The translations under genes and the position numbers were made by a program. 64,000 nucleotides of DNA from Microvirga sp. ACRRW. Its GTDB lineage: Bacteria; Pseudomonadota; Alphaproteobacteria; Rhizobiales; Beijerinckiaceae. The notes beneath the pieces were generated by a model. That model ran no database searches. It worked only from the letters and a program-made list of their open reading frames with translations, and had not been told where the DNA came from. The stretch is taken from the NCBI RefSeq assembly GCF_022346925.1, contig NZ_JAKRNJ010000001.1:806001-870000 (forward strand). Direction: 5' to 3'. This document shows, piece after piece, positions 9,883 through 19,882 of the stretch. Within the stretch, counting starts at the first letter, position 1. The number at the start of each line of letters is the position of its first letter.

Positions 9883-10935
9883 TCAGAGCCCCACCCGGCT
9901 CCGGCTCAACACATCGGCCAAAGAAACCCGCACCGTACCGCCACGACCGACAAAGCGATCTGCGAAGAGCATCGAATTCAACACGGCCTCCTGGGTCGTT
10001 TCCGTAGCCGCGCGGAACAAGAGGTCGATCCTGTTTTCGTTCAGAATGCGCATGTCCACCACATCGGCCTTGCCGTCATGCTCGATCGTGTTCGCTGTCG
10101 TGAACGCGATAACGATGTCCCCGCTGCCATGCCCCCAGAACGAACCAAGCCGCGCAAGCCCTGCACCCGCGCGCTTGGCAACGCGATTGAGCTGGCGGTG
10201 ATCGAGCGGAACATCGGTCGCGAGAACGATGATGATCGAGCCCTTCTCCTGCGTCTTGCTCAAATCCTCTTCCATCTTTGGCGACAGCCTGCGCCCATCG
10301 GGAAGAACGAGATCGCCGGCTCTGCCGAAATTGGTGAGAACGAGCACACCCAGATGATGCTCGTTTCCGTCGAGTGCGATCCGCCGCGATGATGATCCGA
10401 TGCCGCCCTTGAAGCCGAAGCAGGTCATGCCGGTTCCGGCGCCAATGCTGCCCTGCTCGACCGGCCCGTCATGCGCAGCCTGTAAGGCAATCCTTGCATG
10501 CTCTTCCGTCACCGCCAGAGCTTGAATGTCGCTCAATGGTCCGTCGTTGCACTCTCCCACCACGGGATTGACCGTTGAGGTGGTGCGTCCGATGTCGGGA
10601 TTCTGCGCAATGGCCTCGCGGATCAGAGTCGTCGCGCAGGTGCCGACGGACAATGTATTCGTCAGCAGGATCGGCGTTTCGATGGTCCCGAGCTCGTCGA
10701 TCTGCACAAGGCCCATGGATTTGCCGAACCCGTTGATCACATGGGACGCCGCCACGACCTTGCGCCGGAAGAGATTGCCGGAATGCGGCAGGATCGCCGT
10801 GACGCCGGTGTTGATCTCGCCCTCGCGCAGGGTGCAATGCCCGACACGTATTCCAGGCACGTCCGTGATCGCATTTTTTGCGCCCTGAGGCAGGACCCCG
10901 CAGACGAGATCGAAATCGTTGACTGTGCGGCTCAT
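9883..10935 (-). CDS. P1-family peptidase (DmpA-type aminopeptidase)
   Basis: This 350-aa member of peptidase family S58 (DmpA/BapA) is related to enzymes that release N-terminal D- or L-residues from peptides, some acting on beta-peptides. Members are made as a precursor that cuts itself before a serine, which then becomes the N-terminal nucleophile. Here GFKGGIGSSSR places the likely cut at Gly180-Ser181. The opening ITDVPGIRVGH, TNTLSVG and PVVGECNDGPL segments are typical. No signal peptide is seen, so it is probably cytoplasmic. It lies 80 bases upstream of rbsK on the same strand, without an obvious functional link. Confidence 0.87.
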   Translation of the reverse strand: MSRTVNDFDLVCGVLPQGAKNAITDVPGIRVGHCTLREGEINTGVTAILPHSGNLFRRKVVAASHVINGFGKSMGLVQIDELGTIETPILLTNTLSVGTCATTLIREAIAQNPDIGRTTSTVNPVVGECNDGPLSDIQALAVTEEHARIALQAAHDGPVEQGSIGAGTGMTCFGFKGGIGSSSRRIALDGNEHHLGVLVLTNFGRAGDLVLPDGRRLSPKMEEDLSKTQEKGSIIIVLATDVPLDHRQLNRVAKRAGAGLARLGSFWGHGSGDIVIAFTTANTIEHDGKADVVDMRILNENRIDLLFRAATETTQEAVLNSMLFADRFVGRGGTVRVSLADVLSRSRVGL

Positions 10936-11115
10936 CCCCTGCTCCGTGCGACGGCGAGTTTAGAAAAACATCTTGCCAAGTCTGGCGCGAGGCAAGTGTC
11001 GCCATGTAGCCGGAAAATTTCAAATAGGGGAATTGGTGAAGGTCAGAACGCGCGAACGAGCCAGCTGCGGCGCGGCAGCTTCAAGACGAAAAGATATGTC
11101 TGACGAGAAGGAAAA

Positions 11116-11192
11116 TGGCGCGCCCGAAAGGATTCGAACCTCTGACCCCCAGATTCGTAGTCTGGTGCTCTATCCAGCTGAGCTACGGGCGC
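11116..11192 (-). tRNA. tRNA-Arg (anticodon ACG)
   Basis: The minus strand folds as a 77-base tRNA. The acceptor stem pairs GCGCCCG with CGGGCGC, the D arm contains AGCTCAGCTGGATAGAGC, the anticodon stem CCAGA/TCTGG encloses CTACGAA with anticodon ACG, and the T arm contains GGTTCGAATCC. CCA is encoded. ACG is read as inosine-modified ICG and decodes CGN arginine codons. Confidence 0.97.
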
Positions 11193-11304
11193 GTGGTCGG
11201 CAGGTCGTTGCGGGAAGCAACATCAGCCGAGGCGGGTGACTTAAAGGGTTCTGATGCGCTTGGCAAGCCTCCTCTGAAGAGATTTTGCACAAGCTTCATT
11301 TTGC

Positions 11305-12735
11305 TTACTGAATGGCGGCCCGATCCGGGATCGTGATCCGGAAACAGGTATGGCCATCGCTGTCGTCGAGGCTGATCGTGCCGCCATGGAGCTGAACCAG
11401 TTCCGCTACAATCGTCAACCCAAGGCCGGTCCCGCCCTTGCGGGCAGAACTCTGGAATGGCGAGAAAAGATCGGCCTTCACCCGCTCGGGGATTCCCGGG
11501 CCGTTATCCCTGACGAGAATCGTAACAGCATTACCTTCCCGGCTTGCCGTAACATCGATGCACGGATCGCCCTCGGAAACGCCTGTCTGGCTCAGGGCCT
11601 GTACCGCATTGCGCACAAGATTCACGAGCACCCGCGAAAGCTGGTCCTTGTCCGCATCGACCATGAGGTCTTCCGGCACATGAGCGCGAAAAGCGATTCC
11701 GACCTCGGGAGCGAGATCCGTAAGGTTCGAGAGATCCTCGATCAAGGGAGCGAGCGGAATCAACCGACGCTGCGGCAAAGGCTCAGCGGCACGGCCATAG
11801 GCGAGCGTCGTCTCGCAGAAGGCGATGGCCCGGTCGAGAGTGGCGACAAGCCGGGGAGCGACCCGCTGTGCCGTCTCGTCATTCACCCGCTCGAGGCGAT
11901 CCGTGAGAAGCTGCGCCGTGGTCAGCATGTTGCGCAGCTCATGATTGATCTTGCTGACGGCAAGGCCCAGCTGCGCCAAGCGCCGCTTCTGCCGCAGCTC
12001 GTCGGCCAAGGTCGTCTCCATACGCGCCAGGGCTTGTTCGGCGAGGCCGATCTCATCCGCCCTGTCGGTCGGCTGGATGACGCGGGACGCATCCTCCGGG
12101 TTGCCGGAAAACTCCGCGATATTGCCGGTCAGCCGCCGCACGGGCCTCACGATGACCCATTGCAGGGTGAGGTAAACGAGGCTCGCCGTGATGATGGAGA
12201 TGAAGAGCGAGAGCAGAAGGATGTTGCGCGAGAACTCGAGCATGGCATTCCGCAAGGGGCGTTGATCGAGAATGATCTCGACGAAATCGACGCCCATGCC
12301 GTGCCCGATCACCCGAATCGGCTTGTCGGTCGGGGTGAACAGCACCGCGAAGGCATCGCTAACCAGATCGGCCCATCTCGCGTCCCGCAGGTCGACGCTC
12401 TTTCCCACCTCGGGCGGCGCATCGTTGATGGCGAGCAGGCTTCGGCGCCCACCGCCCCGAAGAGCAATCGCCTGGGCCCCCACGCCCTGCAAAAGGCGCA
12501 GCTCCAGCTCCCCGGGCAAACTTTCCTCGGGCGCAGCATCGAGCACCATGGCGGCGATCTGGGCCGCCGCAAGGCGGTCGTTCAGCCAAGTTTGGCGGAA
12601 ATTGGCGATGGAGGGCACATAGATCAGCACCTCCGCGATCATGACGAAAAGAACGGTCAACAGCAGCAGACGCGCGGAAAGCCCGAACTGGCTCAGGATC
12701 CGCCACATCAGCGATTGCGGCTGCTCGACACTCAT
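11305..12735 (-). CDS. Membrane sensor histidine kinase
   Basis: From the ATG at 12735 this 476-aa kinase has a transmembrane helix at about 21-43, a roughly 125-residue periplasmic domain, a second helix at about 171-194 and a HAMP linker to about 245. The H-box is KINHELRNM with His265 as the likely phosphoacceptor. The HATPase domain has NLVRNAVQAL, DNGPGIP and GGTGLGLTIV. The NHELRN box resembles orphan alphaproteobacterial kinases. No response regulator gene is adjacent, so the partner is unknown. In-frame sequence extends upstream to 12921, but that extension is arginine-rich and non-conserved in appearance; AAGG five bases before the chosen ATG supports it. Confidence 0.87.
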   Translation of the reverse strand: MSVEQPQSLMWRILSQFGLSARLLLLTVLFVMIAEVLIYVPSIANFRQTWLNDRLAAAQIAAMVLDAAPEESLPGELELRLLQGVGAQAIALRGGGRRSLLAINDAPPEVGKSVDLRDARWADLVSDAFAVLFTPTDKPIRVIGHGMGVDFVEIILDQRPLRNAMLEFSRNILLLSLFISIITASLVYLTLQWVIVRPVRRLTGNIAEFSGNPEDASRVIQPTDRADEIGLAEQALARMETTLADELRQKRRLAQLGLAVSKINHELRNMLTTAQLLTDRLERVNDETAQRVAPRLVATLDRAIAFCETTLAYGRAAEPLPQRRLIPLAPLIEDLSNLTDLAPEVGIAFRAHVPEDLMVDADKDQLSRVLVNLVRNAVQALSQTGVSEGDPCIDVTASREGNAVTILVRDNGPGIPERVKADLFSPFQSSARKGGTGLGLTIVAELVQLHGGTISLDDSDGHTCFRITIPDRAAIQ

Positions 12736-13228
12736 ACCCGCCTTATCCCAAGCGGCGAAGCAGATCGGGCCCCTCGCCGTACCCAAGGATTCTGGGCCGA
12801 AGGCCTCAGAAACTCCACCGCAATGCTCTTCGTCACCTCGGAGAAGGTGAGGTAGGGATAGACTAAGCCGGTCAGTTCCGAAACCTTGAATCCTTCGCTT
12901 ATCGTCAGGCTTCCAAGGCAAGATCTCCAGAAGCCCGGTTTCGAGGGGCGCCGTATCCCTTGTGGATGTATCCCCTCCCTGCTATGCGCCCCCTGCCCTG
13001 CCTCTCAAGCTCGCGAGGATACGATAAGGAACCTGAGCGGTCGGATTGCCGCATAAAGGCCAGAGCGGCGTTGACTTTGCCCCTCTCTTCCTTCATAAGC
13101 CCGCAAGCTGACAGCGCTCTTCTGGGGCGCTGATCGTTTTTTCGAGACAGTTTCGGGGGAAACCCCTTACCTAACCAGACGGGCGCGAGCCTTCGAGCAC
13201 CGCTGCCCCATTCGACCGGAGATGTGCC
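12736..13228. other. 493-base intergenic region between kinase gene and rpmH
   Basis: No convincing gene was found. Short open frames on the minus strand here lack ribosome binding sites and look like GC-rich chance frames. The right half should hold the promoter and leader of rpmH-rnpA-yidC; the left half should hold the promoter of the divergent kinase gene. Confidence 0.5.
13071..13099 (+). promoter_or_regulatory. Candidate promoter for rpmH-rnpA-yidC
   Basis: TTGACT at 13071-13076 and CATAAG at 13094-13099 are separated by 17 bases, about 130 bases ahead of the rpmH start. The -35 box matches the sigma-70 consensus at five of six positions and the -10 at four. This is motif matching only. 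Confidence 0.4.
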
Positions 13229-13363
13229 GTGAAGAGGACGTATCAACCGAGCAAGCTGGTTCGCAAGCGCCGCCACGGCTTCCGTGCGCGCATGGCGACC
13301 AAGGGCGGCCGTAAGGTCATTGCTGCTCGCCGCGCCCATGGCCGCAAGCGCCTTTCGGCGTAA
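13229..13363 (+). CDS. rpmH: 50S ribosomal protein L34
   Basis: This 44-aa very basic protein reads [18 protein letters not shown] and continues through the standard L34 segment [24 protein letters not shown]. It starts with GTG at 13229. L34 is a late-assembling component of the large ribosomal subunit. It is the first gene of the conserved rpmH-rnpA-yidC block, with rnpA 19 bases downstream. Confidence 0.97.
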   Translation: MKRTYQPSKLVRKRRHGFRARMATKGGRKVIAARRAHGRKRLSA

Positions 13364-13382
13364 GCGACCTTAAGGACCCCCG

Positions 13383-13832
13383 ATGCGCGACCCTCGCGCA
13401 GATTTGACCATCGGGCGTCTGACGAAAAGACCTGACTTCGTCGCGGCGGCCTCCGGCCGCCGCTTTCATACGGAGCGGATGACGGTGCAGGCTCGCCTGC
13501 GCGACAACTCCGATCCGGATAGCTCGGAAGCCGGCCTTCGGGTCGGCCTGACCGTTACGAAACGGGTGGGCCACGCCCCCGAGCGCAACAGGATCAAGCG
13601 TCGGCTCCGGGCTGCCGTACCCATGGCAGGACAGGACTACGCAACCATTAATGCGGATGTCGTCATCATCGGACGGCGTGAGATTCTGACAGCGGATTAC
13701 GACGTGCTCATCGACGATCTCCGGCGCGCTCTGCGGGTTGTAACCAAGCCGAAAAGCGCCCACCTCTCAGATCGTACCCTCCCCTCCTCACCTCCCCAAA
13801 AAGGCGAGCGTCGCGGACATTCCCATGCGTGA
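13383..13832 (+). CDS. rnpA: Ribonuclease P protein component
   Basis: This small basic subunit binds the RNase P RNA and helps recognise pre-tRNA 5' leaders. The 149-aa product has the diagnostic [11 protein letters not shown] motif near residue 72 and the preceding [16 protein letters not shown] strand. The C-terminal tail rich in proline and serine is longer than in E. coli. The 3' end overlaps the start of yidC by eight bases, consistent with translational coupling. Confidence 0.95.
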   Translation: MRDPRADLTIGRLTKRPDFVAAASGRRFHTERMTVQARLRDNSDPDSSEAGLRVGLTVTKRVGHAPERNRIKRRLRAAVPMAGQDYATINADVVIIGRREILTADYDVLIDDLRRALRVVTKPKSAHLSDRTLPSSPPQKGERRGHSHA

Positions 13833-15669
13833 AGACAACAAAAACCTGATCCTCGCCATCGCCATGTCGCTGGCGGTCCTCTTGGGCTGGCAATATTTCT
13901 TTGCGGCTCCCGAAGCCGCAAAGCAGCGCCAGGCTGCCCAGCAGCAGCAATCCGCACAGGTCAACCCTAACGCCGCGAGCCCGAGCCAGGCCGGCGGCGC
14001 GGCGCCTACGGTGCCCGGAACGTTGCCTGGCACCCCGGCAGGCCCCGTTACCCTGTCCCGTGAGGCTGCCCTCGCCGGCAGCAAGCGCGTGGCTATCGAC
14101 ACCCCGTCCATCAAGGGCTCGCTCAACCTGCGCGGCGGCCGCATCGATGACGTCGCGCTGAAGAACTACCGCGAGACGGTTGACCCCAACAGCGCCAACA
14201 TCGTGCTTCTGTCCCCCGAGGGTACGCAGAATCCTTATTACGCCGATTTCGGCTGGGTCGGTGCCCAGGCCGGCGGCCTACCCAATGCCAATACCGAATG
14301 GACCGCCGACCGCGACCGGCTGACCCCTTCGACGCCGGTGACCCTGAGCTGGGACAACGGCCAGGGCCTCGTCTTCCGCCGCACGATCTCGGTGGACGAC
14401 AAGTTCATGTTCACGGTCAAGAGCACGGTCGAGAATCGCGGCTCCGCCCCCGTGGCGCTGCAGCCCTATGGCCTCGTCTCCCGCCACGGCAAGCCGGTGA
14501 CGCTCGGCTATTACGTGCTTCACGAAGGCATGATCGGCGTCCTGGGCGAGAACGGCCTTCAGGAGATCAAGTACGACACGCTCGACAAGGAAACGCCCGT
14601 TGCCGGTTCCACTGTGTCCCAGAAGGCCTGGGACAACGTGCAGGGCGGCTTCCTCGGCATCACCGACAAGTATTGGGCGGCGACCATCGTCCCCGATCAG
14701 GCGATGACCTATCAGGGCGCCTTCACCTCGCAGCAGAGCCAGGCGGGCCGCACCTATAACGCCTTCATGCAGGGCGCGGCGCAGACCATCCAGCCCGGCG
14801 CGGCGACCGAAGCCACGCAGCGTTTCTTCGCGGGCGCCAAGGAAACGGCGACCATCGACGCCTACCAGGACAATCTCGGCATCAAGAATTTCGATCTCAT
14901 GATCGACTGGGGCTGGTTCTACTTCATCACCAAGCCGCTCTTTAAGGTGCTGGACTTCTTCTTCCGCCTGTTCGGCAATTTCGGCATCGCGATCCTTCTC
15001 GTGACCGTGATTCTGAAGATCTTCTTCTTCCCGCTTGCCAACAAGTCCTATGCCTCCATGGCGAAGATGAAGGCGGTGCAGCCGGAGATGACCTCGATCC
15101 GCGAGCGCTATGCCGACGACAAGATGAAGCAGCAGCAGGCGCTGATGGAGCTGTACAAGAAGGAGAAGATCAATCCGGTGGCAGGCTGCTGGCCGGTGCT
15201 GATCCAGATCCCGGTGTTCTTCGCGCTCTACAAGGTGCTCTTCGTCACCATCGAAATGCGCCATGCACCGTTCTTCGGCTGGATCCGCGACCTCGCCGCT
15301 CCCGATCCAACCTCCATCTTCAACCTCTTCGGCCTCATCCCCTATGACCCGGGCGCGGTGCCGGTGATCGGCCCCTTCCTGATGCTCGGCGTATGGCCGA
15401 TCATCATGGGCTTCACCATGTGGCTGCAGATGAAGATGAATCCGGAGCCGCCGGACCCGGTGCAGAAGCAGGTCTTCGCCTGGATGCCGGTGATCTTCAC
15501 CTTCATGCTCGGCTCGTTCCCCGCCGGCCTCGTGATCTACTGGGCCTGGAACAACCTGCTCTCGGTCACGCAGCAAGGCTTCATCATGAGGCGCAACGGC
15601 GTGAAGATCGAGCTGTGGGAGAACCTGCGCAAGACCTTCAGCCGCAAAGCCAGCCCGGCCAAGGGCTGA
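13825..15669 (+). CDS. yidC: Membrane protein insertase YidC
   Basis: YidC inserts and folds inner-membrane proteins, alone or with SecYEG. The 614-aa protein has an N-terminal anchor ([19 protein letters not shown], about residues 8-26), an alanine/glutamine/proline-rich linker, a large periplasmic domain to about residue 350, and a C-terminal insertase core. The core begins [21 protein letters not shown] near residue 375 and has five predicted membrane helices. The last conserved segment, [20 protein letters not shown], is intact and a basic tail follows. It is translationally coupled to rnpA and followed by a strong terminator. Confidence 0.97.
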   Translation: MREDNKNLILAIAMSLAVLLGWQYFFAAPEAAKQRQAAQQQQSAQVNPNAASPSQAGGAAPTVPGTLPGTPAGPVTLSREAALAGSKRVAIDTPSIKGSLNLRGGRIDDVALKNYRETVDPNSANIVLLSPEGTQNPYYADFGWVGAQAGGLPNANTEWTADRDRLTPSTPVTLSWDNGQGLVFRRTISVDDKFMFTVKSTVENRGSAPVALQPYGLVSRHGKPVTLGYYVLHEGMIGVLGENGLQEIKYDTLDKETPVAGSTVSQKAWDNVQGGFLGITDKYWAATIVPDQAMTYQGAFTSQQSQAGRTYNAFMQGAAQTIQPGAATEATQRFFAGAKETATIDAYQDNLGIKNFDLMIDWGWFYFITKPLFKVLDFFFRLFGNFGIAILLVTVILKIFFFPLANKSYASMAKMKAVQPEMTSIRERYADDKMKQQQALMELYKKEKINPVAGCWPVLIQIPVFFALYKVLFVTIEMRHAPFFGWIRDLAAPDPTSIFNLFGLIPYDPGAVPVIGPFLMLGVWPIIMGFTMWLQMKMNPEPPDPVQKQVFAWMPVIFTFMLGSFPAGLVIYWAWNNLLSVTQQGFIMRRNGVKIELWENLRKTFSRKASPAKG

Positions 15670-15692
15670 CATAGGCACCCGATAGAATGACC

Positions 15693-15724
15693 ATCCCCGG
15701 GCCTCGTCCCGGGGATTTTCTTTT
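15693..15724 (+). terminator. Rho-independent terminator after yidC
   Basis: ATCCCCGGG, a six-base loop and CCCGGGGAT form a perfect nine-base-pair stem followed by TTTCTTTT. It starts 24 bases after the yidC stop and closes the rpmH-rnpA-yidC operon. Confidence 0.9.
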
Positions 15725-15796
15725 GTGGCGCCCGTCGCGATTTTCCCCCGCCGCTCCGCCTCTATATGACCAGGCTACGATGCAGAGCCGCGACCA

Positions 15797-17329
15797 ATGA
15801 TGAATGCACCCGCAGCCCGACTGAAGCAGAGCCCTGAATCCGACCGCCATCCTCGGGAAATCGAGCTGAAGCTCGAACTCGCCTCCGGCACTTTCGACGA
15901 TCTTCTCGCCCATCCGGCCTTGCCCCTCCTCAGCGCCCTCCCCGGTCAGAGCGGGCAGCTTCATGCGATCTACTTCGACACCGCGGATCATGCCCTGCGG
16001 CGCGAGGGCATCAGCCTGCGCATTCGCCATAAAAACGGCAGCACGATTCAGACCATCAAGGCCGAAGGAGCTCACGGCAGCCTGATCATGGATCGCGGCG
16101 AATGGGAGACTCCCGTCAATGACCGTCTCGACCTATCCGCAGCGGCTGGAACGCCTCTCGCGTCGCTTACCTCGGACGAGGCCACGCGACGGAGCATCGG
16201 CCCCATCTTCACAATCGACACGGATCGAAAGGCTTACGAGACCGAATTCGACGGTTCCCTGATCGAAGTCTCGCTCGACCGATCCAGGGTATCGGTGATG
16301 CAGCAGGAGATGACCTTCCTGGAGATTGAGCTGGAACTGAAGATGGGAAGCCCTGCCGCTCTCTTCGCGCTCGCCCGCCGTTTGAGCGAGGCCGCCCCTC
16401 TGCGCCTCTCGATATTGGCCAAATCCGCGCGAGGTTATCGCCTTCTCAATACGGCATCTCTCAAGCCATCCCATTCGAAGCCGATCGAGCTCCCGAAAGA
16501 AGCCACCTGCGCCGAGGCCTTTCAGATCATTGCGCGTTCGTGCCTATCCCAGATGCTGTACAATGAGGTCCTCGTGCGGCAGACGCAGGATCCCGAGGCC
16601 CTGCACCAGACGCGCGTGGGCCTGCGTCGTCTGAGGTCCGCTCTCTCGCTGTTCGGAAAGCAATTGCTGACCGATCCTGAGAGCGCCGGGATGAAGAGCG
16701 ATCTTCGCTGGGCCGGACAAGCCATGGGCAAAGTCCGGGATCTCGATGTCCTCCTGGAGCGCATCCGCTCCTCGAAGCCCGAATATGACAAGTCCCAGGC
16801 AAACAGGGTCGAGCGAATCCGGGGAGAGGCTCATCGCGACTTGCTGGAAATCCTGAACTCCCGCCGTTTCATGGAGACCATTCTCAAGGCTGCTGCCTGG
16901 ATCGAGGCCGGAACCTGGACCGCCGCAGATGCAAGAGCCCGCAAGCAGCCGGTGCTAGACTTTGCAACGAGCGAGCTGTCCCGTCGTTTCAAGCGCATCC
17001 GCAAAACCGGCAACCGCCTGCGCAAGCGCAGCGAGGAGGAGCGCCACGAATTGCGGATCCGGATCAAAAAGCTGCGCTATGGCACCGAGTTCTTCGCCTC
17101 TCTGTTTCCTAAGGCAAAGGCGCAGAAACGCCGCCAAAAGCTCGCCAGCCTTCTGGGGAAACTTCAGGACACGCTCGGAGAAGTGCACGACCTGGCGGTC
17201 AGCGGCTCCCTCGTTCCCTCGCTTGTCGAAACCGCGCCTCGACGAGCGGAGCGGCGTCGGGATAAGCTTCTCGACAAGAGCAAGAAGACGGCGAAATCTC
17301 TCTTCAAGATTGAGCCCTTCTGGCTCTGA
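15797..17329 (+). CDS. CYTH and CHAD domain protein (polyphosphate-related)
   Basis: This 510-aa fusion has an N-terminal CYTH triphosphate tunnel domain and a C-terminal CHAD domain. The CYTH signature ExExK is E21-I-E23-L-K25, followed by [19 protein letters not shown]. The CHAD half, from about residue 225, carries the histidine/arginine-rich motifs [15 protein letters not shown] and [21 protein letters not shown] proteins of this architecture hydrolyse inorganic triphosphate, and CHAD domains bind polyphosphate granules. The enzyme probably acts on short polyphosphate, though substrate and location are inferred. It lies between the yidC terminator and engB. Confidence 0.88.
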   Translation: MMNAPAARLKQSPESDRHPREIELKLELASGTFDDLLAHPALPLLSALPGQSGQLHAIYFDTADHALRREGISLRIRHKNGSTIQTIKAEGAHGSLIMDRGEWETPVNDRLDLSAAAGTPLASLTSDEATRRSIGPIFTIDTDRKAYETEFDGSLIEVSLDRSRVSVMQQEMTFLEIELELKMGSPAALFALARRLSEAAPLRLSILAKSARGYRLLNTASLKPSHSKPIELPKEATCAEAFQIIARSCLSQMLYNEVLVRQTQDPEALHQTRVGLRRLRSALSLFGKQLLTDPESAGMKSDLRWAGQAMGKVRDLDVLLERIRSSKPEYDKSQANRVERIRGEAHRDLLEILNSRRFMETILKAAAWIEAGTWTAADARARKQPVLDFATSELSRRFKRIRKTGNRLRKRSEEERHELRIRIKKLRYGTEFFASLFPKAKAQKRRQKLASLLGKLQDTLGEVHDLAVSGSLVPSLVETAPRRAERRRDKLLDKSKKTAKSLFKIEPFWL

Positions 17330-17400
17330 TGGTCTTGCTGTCCGGGCAGGAAGCGGCCAAGCACCTTGAACAATGTGTCCCAAGCGCCGATAAGAGCCCT

Positions 17401-18063
17401 ATGACCGAAACAAGCCCTTCCCAAGATCAAGATCCGCTTTTCGAAATCGGCCGCAAGCTCTTCGCAGGCGAGGCGGATTTCATCTGGGCCGCGAACTCCC
17501 TGAAGAACCTGCCCCCCATGACCAAGGTGGAGATCGCCTTTGCAGGCCGCTCCAACGTGGGCAAGTCGAGCCTCGTGAACGCGCTCACGGGACGCAACAC
17601 CCTGGCCCGCACCTCCCACACCCCGGGCCGGACGCAGCAGCTCAACTTCTTCAACATCAACGATCGCTTTCACCTGGTGGACATGCCCGGTTATGGCTAT
17701 GCGGCCGTGGACAAGCAGAAGGTCGAGGCCTGGACGCAGCTGATCCACGACTATCTGCGCGGCCGCGCGAGCCTCGCCCGCGTCTATGTGCTGATCGATG
17801 CCCGCCATGGCATCAAGCCGGTCGATGAGGCGGTTTTGGAGACCCTGGGCACCGCCGCAGTCTCCTACCAGATCGTGCTGACCAAGGCCGACGAGCTGAA
17901 GCCGGGCGAACTGGAAAAGCGTATCGCCGATACGCAGCAGAAGATCGCCAAGCGCGCCGCAGCCTTCCCCGAAATCCTTCACACATCGAGCCGCTCAGGT
18001 CTCGGCATCCCCGAGCTGCGAGCCGGAATCGCACGACTTTTGAGCGAGCGAGGGGCTCTGTGA
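17401..18063 (+). CDS. engB: Ribosome biogenesis GTPase EngB (YihA/YsxC)
   Basis: This TrmE/Era-like GTPase is needed for 50S subunit assembly. With the start at 17401 it is 220 aa. G1 is GRSNVGKSS (residues 49-56), the G2 region is [12 protein letters not shown]3 is DMPGYG and G4 is TKADE. An alternative ATG at 17329 overlaps the preceding stop and would add 24 residues without recognisable conservation; neither start has a strong ribosome binding site. It is followed by a DUF423 gene that overlaps its stop by four bases. Confidence 0.93.
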   Translation: MTETSPSQDQDPLFEIGRKLFAGEADFIWAANSLKNLPPMTKVEIAFAGRSNVGKSSLVNALTGRNTLARTSHTPGRTQQLNFFNINDRFHLVDMPGYGYAAVDKQKVEAWTQLIHDYLRGRASLARVYVLIDARHGIKPVDEAVLETLGTAAVSYQIVLTKADELKPGELEKRIADTQQKIAKRAAAFPEILHTSSRSGLGIPELRAGIARLLSERGAL

Positions 18064-18428
18064 GTTTGGCGACCCGCCTCCTGATCGCCCTCGCGGGCCT
18101 TTCCGGCGCCCTGGGCGTGGGCCTTTCAGCAGCCGCGGCCCACATTACCGGCGGCAATCTCATGACGGCGGCGCAGTTCCTCCTGTTCCATGCGCCTGCT
18201 CTGCTCGGCCTAGCGGCCTTGATCACAGCAGGCGCTGTCCACCCGAACCTCGGTCAGCTGGCTGGCTATGTGCTGGTCCTGGGTCTTGCCCTGTTCTGCG
18301 GCGATCTCTCCCGCCGTGCCTTCAGCGGAATCGCGCTCTTTCCCAGGGCGGCTCCGACGGGCGGCCTGCTCCTGATGGGCGGCTGGGTTCTTATTGGCGC
18401 CGCAGCCTTGCTTGGGCACCGCAATTAA
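18060..18428 (+). CDS. DUF423 small membrane protein
   Basis: This 122-aa hydrophobic protein has four predicted membrane helices, starting with [22 protein letters not shown]. The segment [18 protein letters not shown] and the C-terminal [19 protein letters not shown] fit the DUF423/YgdD family, whose function is unknown. The GTG start at 18060 overlaps the engB stop, so the two are probably co-transcribed. The start is supported by the overlap rather than by a ribosome binding site. Confidence 0.82.
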   Translation: MSLATRLLIALAGLSGALGVGLSAAAAHITGGNLMTAAQFLLFHAPALLGLAALITAGAVHPNLGQLAGYVLVLGLALFCGDLSRRAFSGIALFPRAAPTGGLLLMGGWVLIGAAALLGHRN

Positions 18429-18697
18429 CTTTCTGCAAAGATGGCAACTGCGCCAAAGAGCGCACCTTTGCGCTAATTCCCCAGACCAAAACAATAAAAA
18501 TAAAATAAAAGAAGCGAATTCTGCGCATCTTTAAAGCGTATGACTGTGCGCACCTAAGCTGAGCCATATTGTCGCAACTGTACATCTTTGTCGCAGCCCA
18601 AAAAATTAGATAGCCCCAACTATAATTATGCAACATTAAAACGTTGCGTCTATTTTCGGACGCCAATCGACAAGATTGCAACCTATAGGAACAACCT
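18429..18697. promoter_or_regulatory. AT-rich leader of the RTX-type gene
   Basis: This 269-base gap is much richer in A and T than its surroundings. It holds two direct copies of TTGTCGCA (18569-18576 and 18588-18595, 19 bases start to start), a TATAAT hexamer at 18622-18627 without a matching -35, and the inverted repeat GCAAC/GTTGC at 18631-18647. This layout suggests an activator-dependent or silencer-controlled promoter for the downstream gene. It contains no gene that I can see. Confidence 0.4.
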
Positions 18698-19735
18698 ATG
18701 ACTCAGGTTATCTCGACGCATACAATGCACGAAGAAGATACTGCTTATGCATTGCCGGAATTCAACATCGATCGCATCCAGATGATTGACCAGAACACCA
18801 TGTTTATCCCCCTGGGTGTGCTTGGTAATGCGAACGCCAACAAGATCTTCGGCAACGCAGAAGCCAACTGGCTGAACGGTGGCGCCGGACAGGACACCAT
18901 GGCTGGCGGGGCTGGCGGCGACAGCTATTTCGTCGACGATGCTGGTGATGTGATCATCGAGGCGGCCGACGGCGGCATCGACCATGTGAACGCAAATGTC
19001 AGCTACGTCTTGTCCGCCAACATTGAAAACCTTTACCTCGGCGGTTCGAATGGCCCAAATGGCCCAACCAGCTGGGACAACATTAATGGCACTGGCAATG
19101 CTCTCGACAACTTCATCAGCGGCAACCACGGCAGCAATCACCTGATTGGCCTTGAGGGTAATGACACCCTCATGGGCGGCGGCATGGACGGCGCCGATAC
19201 CCTCGAAGGCGGCAGCGGCAACGATGTCTATTATGCCGACGGCAATGATACCATCATCGAAGCCGACAACGGCGGCATCGACACCGTGTGGGTGTATGGC
19301 ACCGACTTCGACTTCAGCAAGCTCAAGAACGTCGAGATTGTGAAGTTCTTTGAGAACACCGCGGTCACGACGAATTCCACGCCGGTCCCGCCCAATGTCG
19401 ATGCTCAATCACAGCCCTCCAAGGACGCTTTCATCTTCGACGACAAGCTGAGCAAGAAGACCTCAGTGAAGAAGATCGCTGATTTCGATGTGAAGAATGA
19501 CACGCTCTGCCTCTCCAAGGAGGTCTTCAAGAAGATCGCCAAGAAAGGCGATCTGTCGAAGGCTGCCTTCTACTCGGGCACGAAGGCTCATGATGCCAGC
19601 GACCGCATCATCTACGACAAGAAGACGGGCGTCGTGTCCTACGATGCGGACGGCAAGGGCGGCGCGGCTGCGATCAAGTTCGCCAAGATCGATGCCGGAC
19701 TGAAGCTGACCGCTGACCATTTCCTCGTCATCTAA
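18698..19735 (+). CDS. RTX-type calcium-binding protein, probable type I secretion substrate
   Basis: This 345-aa acidic protein has no N-terminal signal peptide. Nonapeptide-like RTX repeats occur at about residues 55-75 (LNGGAGQDTMAGGAGGDSYF) and 150-182 (LIGLEGNDTLMGGG, LEGGSGNDVYY), separated by beta-rich spacers such as YVLSANIENLYLGG. The last 100 residues, with DAFIFDDKL, a DRIIYDKKTG segment and a terminal ADHFLVI, resemble the C-terminal export region of hemolysin/serralysin-type proteins. It should be exported by an ABC/MFP/TolC system, none of which is in the window. There is no catalytic domain. AGGA eight bases upstream supports the start. Confidence 0.85.
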   Translation: MTQVISTHTMHEEDTAYALPEFNIDRIQMIDQNTMFIPLGVLGNANANKIFGNAEANWLNGGAGQDTMAGGAGGDSYFVDDAGDVIIEAADGGIDHVNANVSYVLSANIENLYLGGSNGPNGPTSWDNINGTGNALDNFISGNHGSNHLIGLEGNDTLMGGGMDGADTLEGGSGNDVYYADGNDTIIEADNGGIDTVWVYGTDFDFSKLKNVEIVKFFENTAVTTNSTPVPPNVDAQSQPSKDAFIFDDKLSKKTSVKKIADFDVKNDTLCLSKEVFKKIAKKGDLSKAAFYSGTKAHDASDRIIYDKKTGVVSYDADGKGGAAAIKFAKIDAGLKLTADHFLVI

Positions 19736-19749
19736 GGCCCATGAACTCC

Positions 19750-19786
19750 GGGGCCCCTGCCTACCTTAGGCGGGGGCCCTTCCGTT
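19750..19786 (+). terminator. Terminator after the RTX-type gene
   Basis: GGGCCCCTGCC (19751-19761) pairs with GGCGGGGGCCC (19769-19779) with one mismatch across a seven-base loop. The following tail (TTCCGTTGC) is only weakly T-rich. It begins 15 bases after the stop codon. Confidence 0.6.
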
Positions 19787-19882
19787 GCGGCTTGAATCCG
19801 GGTCGACGCTTCCCTGTTTTCAGAGCGCGCCCCTTAGGCTAGAACGCAGATCGTTTAGCGAGATTCACCTGCAAGGCCGCCG

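Noticed and set aside
11350-12855. Open frame of about 500 codons opposite the membrane histidine kinase
   Set aside because: It is antisense to a protein with complete kinase motifs, and its own product is rich in Arg, Gly and Gln with no recognisable domain. High GC content makes long chance frames common.
14278-15678. Open frame of about 466 codons on the minus strand of yidC
   Set aside because: The product is dominated by His, Glu, Leu and Arg, as expected for the complement of a GC-rich coding frame; yidC is fully supported.
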